Assembly: GCF_004335085.1 (NCBI RefSeq)
Contig: NZ_RQRS01000002.1
Span: forward strand, 309,616 to 373,615
Direction of reading: 5' to 3'
DNA from: Pedobacter nototheniae
Lineage (GTDB): Bacteria > Bacteroidota > Bacteroidia > Sphingobacteriales > Sphingobacteriaceae
Length of the DNA stretch: 64,000 bases
Positions 58,315-64,000 of the stretch are shown piece by piece. The notes beneath the pieces were generated by a model. That model searched no databases and was not told the origin of the DNA. It saw only the letters and a list, made by a program, of their open reading frames with translations. The position numbers and the translations under genes are program-made. Each line of letters begins with the position of its first letter. Position 1 is the first letter of the stretch.

Positions 58315-58740
58315 TTAATTATAAGATCCTCTTCCTGTTGCCCCGTGTCCACTATTTTTGTTTGCATTTGGTTTATCCCTCAAAGCTTGCCCATGTCGCC
58401 TGATGTATTATGTAACACTCCCTTCGAAACACAACTTAGGCCAGCTCCACCAGCATTCATTCATCTCAAGGCTGCATCTGTACAATTATAGTTAAGCAGG
58501 TCGTACTGCGTCTCTACTAAGTCCCGATTAACAGCATTAAGTGCGGCTTTGAATTCATCTTTTGTTACAGTTATTGTATAGCTATCATCAAAGACATGTG
58601 GCTATTATCTTTATTAAAACTTTAGAGTCTGCGTGACTTCCATGAGTATCTGGATAAAAGCCTATTGTCTGTCTTACATTTGTACCATCTGTATTATTTT
58701 TTTCAAAAGTATGGTCTAAATAGAAAAATCGCCAATGTGA
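58315..58740 (-). pseudogene. Decayed copy of the papain-like C-terminal domain
   Basis: On the minus strand the pieces DHTFEKNNTDGTNVRQTIGF, DDSYTITVTKDEF and LLNYNCTDAALR, then VSKGVLHNTSGDMG and finally DKPNANKNSGHG can be read. They align with residues about 373-505 of the lipoprotein at 59652-61187. Reading is broken by an in-frame stop (58461-58463, where the paralog has Trp) and by at least two or three frameshifts, including a one-base loss after GDMG. The Cys of NYNCTDAA and the first His survive. The lipoprotein N-terminus is absent. Confidence 0.85.
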
Positions 58741-58752
58741 ATTGATGTCTAT

Positions 58753-59289
58753 TTATAACAAGTTAAAAGTTAAAAAATACCAATAACCACCTTGATTTAT
58801 TATCATCCAAGCCATTAACTTATGTGTTCTAGGTTCAAAAAGAAGCAGCCCCATAGGAATGTCTGGTGTAGCCTTATTGTAATATGTCAATATAAAAGGA
58901 AGTAACTTATGTAACTCTCCATCTTTTCCAAAATGTTTAAAATAAGTTGAATCATTTATAAAGAACCTTGTTGGTACAACAACTAAATTTTTGATACCAA
59001 CTGAATCTACAAGATGTAACATCTTAGGGAACATTCTATCAAAAAGAATTTTTCGCTCATTCACTCTAGTTTTTGAGCTATCGGCAAGAATATTATCAAA
59101 ATATACAAATTTTTCAAACACAGAATCTCTAAGAGTAGAACTATAGGCTCGATTATCAAAATATTCAAATAAGGACCTAGCATTTTGAATGTACTTTTTC
59201 TCATCTTCTGTTAGATCATTCGTTTGTGCAAAACAAACTATTGTTAAACAAGAAAATAAACAGAAGGTAAATAGTTTTTTTGTTTTCAT
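58753..59289 (-). CDS. Secreted protein of unknown function in the peptidase-like cassette
   Basis: This 178-residue protein has a signal peptide (MKTKKLFTFCLFSCLTIVCFA, cleavage near Gln22). The mature part begins with a charged helical region (LTEDEKKYIQNARSLFEYF) and later has beta-like segments (NLVVVPTRFFIND, MGLLLFEPRTHKLMAWMI). No family was recognised. The start at 59289 overlaps the stop of the four-helix protein by 4 nt (ATGA), so the two are translationally coupled. An upstream Met at 59382 is rejected because it lies within that gene and gives no signal peptide at the N-terminus. Confidence 0.75.
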   Translation of the reverse strand: MKTKKLFTFCLFSCLTIVCFAQTNDLTEDEKKYIQNARSLFEYFDNRAYSSTLRDSVFEKFVYFDNILADSSKTRVNERKILFDRMFPKMLHLVDSVGIKNLVVVPTRFFINDSTYFKHFGKDGELHKLLPFILTYYNKATPDIPMGLLLFEPRTHKLMAWMIINQGGYWYFLTFNLL

Positions 59290-59645
59290 ATTTTTTTGTA
59301 TTTCACAACAGCAATAATCCAAACAATAATAAATGGAAATAGAAGGATCAGAAAACCAATATTTAAAATACAAAATGCACAAATAAAAATAATTGGGGCA
59401 AGGACTAATGCTTTATTGAAATACGTCTTATTAGTTATGAAAGGTAATATAAATATGATCGTATGAGAAAAAACAAGAACTCCCCAAGCCAGTATATTTT
59501 TTATTGATTCATGTTTTAACATTTTTACAGGAAATTCGTAAAACTCAAATCCAAACAGAAACCCCCATTGTTTTATTTTAATCCCCATAAACAGGCTGCT
59601 AATAATCATTAGAACCAAAAGCAATTTTATTCCTTTCATATTCAT
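59286..59645 (-). CDS. Four-helix small membrane protein, paralog A
   Basis: The 119-residue protein has helices at about 6-22, 48-68, 76-94 and 95-114, with short loops. It is homologous to the 57943-58308 product. It begins 6 bp after the lipoprotein enzyme stop codon and overlaps the secreted protein start by 4 nt, so all three are made from one message. Its location beside a putative cell-wall or peptide hydrolase, twice in a row, suggests it protects against or works with that enzyme. Confidence 0.75.
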   Translation of the reverse strand: MNMKGIKLLLVLMIISSLFMGIKIKQWGFLFGFEFYEFPVKMLKHESIKNILAWGVLVFSHTIIFILPFITNKTYFNKALVLAPIIFICAFCILNIGFLILLFPFIIVWIIAVVKYKKI

Positions 59646-59651
59646 ATTAAA

Positions 59652-61187
59652 TTAATTACAAGGGCCCTTGCTCGTAGGAGCTTCTCCACCTGCTTTATCC
59701 GATGTAGGATAGTTATTCCTAAGTTCTTGTCCAAAGTCTCCTGGAGTATTATTAAATACACCTCTTGACACACTGGGAAGAGCAGAGTCTGCAGCATTCA
59801 TCCATTTTAATGCCGCATCTGTACAGTTGTAATTTAAAACGCTATAATTTGAAGTGCTAAAATCTTCTTTTATTTTTGCGAGGGCTGATGTAAACTCAAT
59901 ATTATTTACTTCCCTTGAATAACTAATATCGTATTCATGTCCACTATTATCCATAATATGTCCCTTAGTATAAATACCGGGGACTAATGGATCAGGGCTT
60001 GGGTAAAATCCCAAAATCTGCTGTACTTGTGTCCCATCCGTATTAACTTTTTGAAAACCGACAAAGGCATGCCCGACATCGAATTTTTCACCTGCTTGAA
60101 CCAAGACTAAATTACTCGTTGGGCCGCTTACAGCGATAATATTCGATTGGAAATTTGTCCCTGCTATAGGCTGATCAACATATATCGTTAACTTATAATA
60201 TGCCGCAGTCTTCCCATCATTAAAACAATCCAAATACTTATCTATATTTTCGATAGGCTTTTCTTTAATTTCTTGAATAATCGAATTTTCTATATCCTCA
60301 ACAGTTAGGGCGTCTGGATCAAGCGTATTATTTCCATTTCCATCGCCAGTACCTCCCGGATCGTTAGGCCCATTAGGGGGGTCAGGGTACCAAATATCTG
60401 TACAGACAATTCTTTCATCGGAGTCCTCTAACGAATATACCTCCCCACAGAATCCTTGTGGCCAATTACAGGTTGGACTATAAATAATATTTACACTTCC
60501 ACCACAGTAGCTGGGACTTAAAGAAGAAAATCTGCAGTTTACTACCACCGTGTTACATGAAGTTTCTACATAAGAAATAGAATTAGGACCTCTTAACCCT
60601 GATTTATTAACTGCTAGTAATCGTTTATTCTGATAAGATTGGCTTACCTTGCCATTCACATACTCGAGTAAAAAATTTTGTTTATTTTTAAGATTGGTGA
60701 GTAATAGATTACCAGTAAAGTTATCTATTGTAAAATCATCCTTGGCCTTTGTCGATGCTTCCGTAGTTTGTGGATAATAATAAAATGCTTTGAAGAAATC
60801 TTTTTCATTCTTTACCATTAAATAGGTTGCCGCGTTAATTTCATTTGCCTCTAATAATTTGTTATCCTTCTTTAGCCTAGGTATTAAGCGATAAAATACA
60901 TATGAAACAGTATCATTTACTATTTGTGCATTAGGATGCTCCCAATCGGGAGTCCATATCATATCCTTTTTGACACTAGGTATGAATTTTTCATCCAAGT
61001 TAAGTAAATAAAATTGATCTTTTATTGCTTTCAATCTAGCTTTAAAATCTGGACCATCTTTCGAAAGAGTTGTTTTAGCATTATCTTTCAAATCTGCATT
61101 TGAACGCTCTTTCTTGCAAGAATTAAAACAAAGACAAATAATAAATAGTGACCAAGGAATGAGTAGAATTAATTTGTTTTTTTTCAT
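59652..61187 (-). CDS. Lipoprotein with C-terminal papain-like (permuted NlpC/P60-type) domain
   Basis: The 511-residue protein has a lipoprotein signal with lipobox FNSC (Cys24) followed by KKE. Residues 40-190 form an N-terminal domain seen in other Bacteroidota lipoproteins. A Cys-rich segment (about 210-260) and a Pro/Gly/Asn linker (270-290) follow. The C-terminal domain (about 310-505) has VGHAFVGF (His373), SGHEYDIS (His417) and LNYNCTDAALKW (Cys455). The His-before-Cys order with an NC motif is that of permuted papain-fold enzymes such as LRAT- or YiiX-like hydrolases. The assignment is by pattern only. It lies downstream of the double-glycine peptide gene. Confidence 0.75.
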   Translation of the reverse strand: MKKNKLILLIPWSLFIICLCFNSCKKERSNADLKDNAKTTLSKDGPDFKARLKAIKDQFYLLNLDEKFIPSVKKDMIWTPDWEHPNAQIVNDTVSYVFYRLIPRLKKDNKLLEANEINAATYLMVKNEKDFFKAFYYYPQTTEASTKAKDDFTIDNFTGNLLLTNLKNKQNFLLEYVNGKVSQSYQNKRLLAVNKSGLRGPNSISYVETSCNTVVVNCRFSSLSPSYCGGSVNIIYSPTCNWPQGFCGEVYSLEDSDERIVCTDIWYPDPPNGPNDPGGTGDGNGNNTLDPDALTVEDIENSIIQEIKEKPIENIDKYLDCFNDGKTAAYYKLTIYVDQPIAGTNFQSNIIAVSGPTSNLVLVQAGEKFDVGHAFVGFQKVNTDGTQVQQILGFYPSPDPLVPGIYTKGHIMDNSGHEYDISYSREVNNIEFTSALAKIKEDFSTSNYSVLNYNCTDAALKWMNAADSALPSVSRGVFNNTPGDFGQELRNNYPTSDKAGGEAPTSKGPCN

Positions 61188-61325
61188 AGGCTTTAGAATT
61201 ACTTAAGTGTATTATTTTATAGCATGATGTGTAAACGAAGATAATTCCATAATATTAAGAAAACAATAATATTATATAAATATTTTTACCGATTTGCTTT
61301 AGATTTATTTAGATCAATCAAATAA

Positions 61326-61484
61326 TTACATGCTGCAACCTATCCACGCACCAAAAAAGAATGAGGCTGCCATAATAGGCCCTCCAAGAGCTGCCCCTAT
61401 TAGCGCGGCACCTGTATAGCCCTGTGAGCCGCATAATTCACCACCATTAATGTTTTTCATTTTGTTCAATTCTAACTTTTTCAT
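61326..61484 (-). CDS. Double-glycine leader peptide, bacteriocin-like precursor
   Basis: This 52-residue reading frame on the minus strand starts with the leader MKKLELNKMKNINGG (1-15), a textbook double-glycine leader (KKLEL..., ending in I-N-G-G). The 37-residue core is hydrophobic and rich in Gly and Ala. It has Cys18 and Cys50 near its two ends and two GxxxG motifs (G30-G34 and G45-G49), as in class II two-peptide bacteriocins. Such leaders are cut and exported by C39-peptidase ABC transporters, none of which is visible here. It lies 138 bp upstream of the lipoprotein enzyme on the same strand. A signalling peptide or RiPP precursor are alternatives. Confidence 0.8.
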   Translation of the reverse strand: MKKLELNKMKNINGGELCGSQGYTGAALIGAALGGPIMAASFFFGAWIGCSM

Positions 61485-61668
61485 GTTGTTTTAATTTAAA
61501 TTGCTTTCCTACTCATTTAAGGTTTTTCAGATTACACCTATGCTGGCCAAAACATAAAACAAGTATTGCTTTAATTTTTTTAATTTTAAAAAAAATACAC
61601 CAAACGGCAGTTTATAAGTACACAAATGTAAAACCTATAATACTTACAGTAAGCTCAATCGCATCAAA

Positions 61669-61704
61669 AAAACCTCTGCAAAGTTTATTCTTAGCAGAGG
61701 TTTT
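61669..61704 (-). terminator. Terminator of the DUF6261-like gene
   Basis: aaaacctctgc pairs with gcagaggtttt (61669-61679 with 61694-61704), with T-rich sequence beyond on the minus strand. A duplicate occurs at 55591-55626. It isolates the bacteriocin-like gene from the gene upstream of it. Confidence 0.85.
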
Positions 61705-61738
61705 AAATTAAAGTGTACTTTAAAGGTTTGCAAAACTG

Positions 61739-62485
61739 TTATGCTGGGAGCACCAAGGTTGGTTCATTATCTGGTATGTGATTTCGTTTTGCCAACAAAT
61801 CAGAAAAATATTTCCGAGCAGTATTATTTAAATCTAAAAGAGCGTTATAAAAAACATTATCCTCTGCAATGGCTAAAGCCAATACATACCTGCTATATGT
61901 ATTATAATTATCCGTTAAGTTTTTACGAAGTGCTTTGGCATCGAAAACTACTTTTGTAGCTGTTATAGTACTGCGTTTAGAAAAAAGCTGGTTAAATAAG
62001 TCATTGGCTCCTTTTAGGCGATTAATATGATTATTTAAGCTTAAAATTTCGACCAAAGGAGCATAAGTTGCATTCTCTAAATCTGCCACTAAGTTGATAA
62101 TGGCATTACTTTCTGCTTCATAATTGAGTTTTGGTAAAGCTTTATAAGTAGTAAACAAAAGGTTTAAACGGATATAAGCATCTATTTCTGTTTTATTGTT
62201 TGATAGTTCGAAAACCTTAAGCTGCCTTTTTAAAATAGCAAAAGCCAAATCTCGTTCCTCATCTAGGGCAATCAACTCTAAAGTTTCTGCCTGTGCCCTT
62301 ACTTGTAACATCGATTGATCGTACAGAGATACATCTGCCTTTAGCTTTTCGGTATATACTGCAATGTGCTTGTCTGTACTTACATCAATCCCCATGGTGA
62401 TTAAATCATCCAAGTTGCGTTTTACAAATTGCCCTAACTCTAATTGTGAAAGCTTGGTAAGCCTTAATTCATGTAATTTTTTCAT
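61739..62485 (-). CDS. DUF6261-like helical protein
   Basis: The 248-residue protein is almost all alpha-helical with no signal or membrane segment. It opens MKKLHELRLTKLSQLELGQF, the pattern of the Bacteroidota DUF6261 family (family assignment moderate). These proteins occur in multiple copies, often near repeats, and have no known function. The last 22 codons and the upstream flank are duplicated at 55659-56005 with the middle missing. It is transcribed alone, with its own terminator. Confidence 0.75.
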   Translation of the reverse strand: MKKLHELRLTKLSQLELGQFVKRNLDDLITMGIDVSTDKHIAVYTEKLKADVSLYDQSMLQVRAQAETLELIALDEERDLAFAILKRQLKVFELSNNKTEIDAYIRLNLLFTTYKALPKLNYEAESNAIINLVADLENATYAPLVEILSLNNHINRLKGANDLFNQLFSKRSTITATKVVFDAKALRKNLTDNYNTYSRYVLALAIAEDNVFYNALLDLNNTARKYFSDLLAKRNHIPDNEPTLVLPA

Positions 62486-62493
62486 TTAATTTT

Positions 62494-62762
62494 TAATTTG
62501 GTTATTGTGTGTAAAATTGGTGTTCAATATTATGTATGGTTCAGGCATTAGGTAATGTAATTTGCTAACGCAACTACTTATCTCCAGATCAACAATCCGA
62601 ATAACGCTACTGAATTAATTTATGAAACATAGATCCTTAATAGGCACAGTGTTTCTTTTTAAATAATCTTGTTGTTTTTAATAGCAAATGGATGTTGCTA
62701 TCTTTTGGTAAACTAAGGTTATACTAGGGGGAGATTAATTTTAAATGTAAGAAATTAAATTA
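62494..62762. repeat. Upstream flank of the DUF6261-like gene, duplicated (copy B)
   Basis: This nearly matches 55737-56005 in the same orientation. It probably contains the promoter of the DUF6261-like gene, read toward lower coordinates. The following stretch, 62763-63016, holds no credible gene. Confidence 0.85.
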
Positions 62763-63016
62763 CATAATAACACACGTTGTATATTTTTTAATACTTTTTT
62801 AATAAGCACTAAAAAGTCTATCCAAACAATAAGTAAATAATTTAGATTTTTTGATTTCCCATTGGTTGCTTCATTGTTCGCAATAATCTTTCTCCGTGAT
62901 TTCTCTGTTTCCGTGGTCAATTAAACGCTATGTTTCAACGGCTACCCATAACAAAACCAGAAGACCTTATTATCCTGAGCTTCGCGAGAAACCTAAACAA
63001 GTTATTGAAGAACCTT

Positions 63017-63365
63017 CCCGACGATCGGATTCCCTCCATTGCAGCCTCAGATAAGCTCCCGACGACCGGATTACTTCCATTGCAGCCTCAGATAAGCTCC
63101 CGACGGCTGGATTCCCTCCATCGCAGCCTCAGATAAGCTCCCGACGACTGGATTCCCTCCATCGCAGCCTCAGATAAGCTCCCGACGACCGGATTCCCTC
63201 CATTGCAGCCTCAGATAAGATCCCGACGACTGGATTCCCTCCATTGCAGCCTCAGATAAGATCCCGACGACTGCATTCCCTCCATTGCAGCCTCAGATAA
63301 GATCCCGACGACTGGATTCCCTCCATTGCAGCCTCAGATAAGCTCCCGACGACTGGATTCCCTCT
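63017..63365. repeat. 41-bp minisatellite, eight full units plus a partial ninth
   Basis: cccgacgactggattccctc begins each unit, and every unit also contains gcagcctcagataag. Unit starts are 63017, 63058, 63099, 63140, 63181, 63222, 63263, 63304 and 63345, exactly 41 apart. Units differ at a few positions only. The array is GC-richer than its surroundings, and 41 is not a multiple of three, so it is not coding. Confidence 0.95.
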
Positions 63366-63381
63366 GGAATTGCGCTTAAAA

Positions 63382-64000
63382 CACTAACAAGTCCAAACCA
63401 CTGTTTCTTCGTTAAGCTCCCAATCGGCATGGTCAATTATTCGGGAAGCACAATCTAATCCCACCCACTGCCTTAAACAGAAAAATTGCGAGCCGACAAT
63501 TTTTGGTTCTTTTTGTTGTCAAAAAGAATAAAGCCCACGTGGCAGCGGAAAATGAAGATTTGTCTTGCCAGACGGGCGTCGTACCTTTTTCTTAACAAAA
63601 AGGTACCCAAAAGTCAAGGCTTGCATCTTTTCTTGCATAGCAACATTATAATTCCGACAGCAGTAATATGAGGCTTAGCCCAACACACAATCCTACGCTC
63701 GCTGCATATTCCTTTGGTTATTCGGATAATGAAAATAAATACAAGAATTATAATGAGCTATTCTACGAAATGCTGCTATGCCTGGGCGTAATCGGAAAGT
63801 TCAGTGATATAATTAAAGTCAGTTTAGCGATTGCGCTTAATCCACTAACAAGTCCAAACCACTGTTTCTTCGTTAAGCTCCCAATCGGCATGGTCAATTA
63901 TTCGGGAAGCACAATCTAATCCCACCCACTGCCTTAAACAGAAAAATTGCGAGCCGACAATTTTTGGTTCTTTTTGTTGTCAAAAAGAATAAAGCCCCCG
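63382..64000. repeat. 460-bp repeat unit, one full copy plus a second cut by the window end
   Basis: acaagtccaaaccactgttt begins at 63387 and again at 63847, period 460. The unit is shared with 56055-56625. The second copy is near-identical to the first up to the window edge. Frames inside (63486-63671, 63668-63919) are probably chance. Confidence 0.9.

Noticed and set aside
61326..61484. Reading the peptide as a simple membrane peptide only
   Set aside because: The 15-residue hydrophilic leader ending in INGG is too close to the double-glycine leader pattern to be explained by a plain membrane peptide.
63017..63365. CRISPR array
   Set aside because: The 41-bp units are contiguous with no unique spacers, and no cas genes are present.

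Overview
The window reads as a stretch of chromosome from an AT-rich member of the Bacteroidota, most likely family Sphingobacteriaceae and close to Pedobacter. The evidence is the lipoprotein form of TamA next to TamB, a gliding-motility type C-terminal sorting domain, putative porin and PorT-like barrels, TAnnTTTG-type -7 promoter boxes, no obvious Shine-Dalgarno sites, frequent TTG or GTG starts, and families largely confined to the phylum (DUF3098, DUF5606, the DUF6261-like family). No rRNA, tRNA, CRISPR array or transposase gene was seen. The genus is inferred from protein style only.

Bases 1-55400 are mostly ordinary core genome. After a repeat-rich left edge with a degenerate RadC-like gene come cytidine deaminase, the tamB-tamL envelope pair, a BrkB-type membrane protein, a parE / hybrid histidine kinase / small secreted protein run, a permease pair, a DEAD-box helicase, an SDR enzyme, leuS, a lipoprotein, and a housekeeping cluster (ftsX, DUF3098, uppP, truB, YitT family, ribF). 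Then follow a CPA2 antiporter, a DUF2157-like membrane protein, gpsA, a TolC plus HlyD-type adaptor pair without its pump, a polysaccharide deacetylase, aconitase, a GNAT enzyme, a GH1 glycosidase, a PKD / type-B-sorted surface protein, a membrane-anchored MutS-like ATPase, rlmH, a 41-residue membrane peptide, a cyclophilin with a DUF5606 protein, a secreted asparagine-synthetase-B-like protein, a PorT-type barrel, and an lpxK / purine nucleoside phosphorylase / porin operon. Well-formed intrinsic terminators separate many of these units.

Bases 55400-64000 are an accessory island. It is bounded by two copies, in the same orientation, of one segment. The right copy (61660-62770) carries an intact DUF6261-like gene. 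The left copy (55590-56005) keeps only the last 22 codons plus the upstream flank, because the middle is deleted. Next to these lie 460-bp repeat units and a 41-bp minisatellite.

Between the two copies, all on the minus strand, is the most interesting locus. A 52-residue peptide has a double-glycine leader (ends INGG) and a hydrophobic, GxxxG-containing, two-cysteine core like class II bacteriocins. It is followed by a 511-residue lipoprotein with a C-terminal His/Cys domain resembling permuted papain-fold (NlpC/P60-like) enzymes, then a four-helix membrane protein, then a secreted protein. After these comes a decayed second copy of the enzyme domain, with its own paralogous four-helix membrane protein. 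The repeated enzyme plus membrane-protein pairing suggests a functional couple such as effector and immunity, or processing and protection, but that role is inference. No C39-type exporter is visible in the window.
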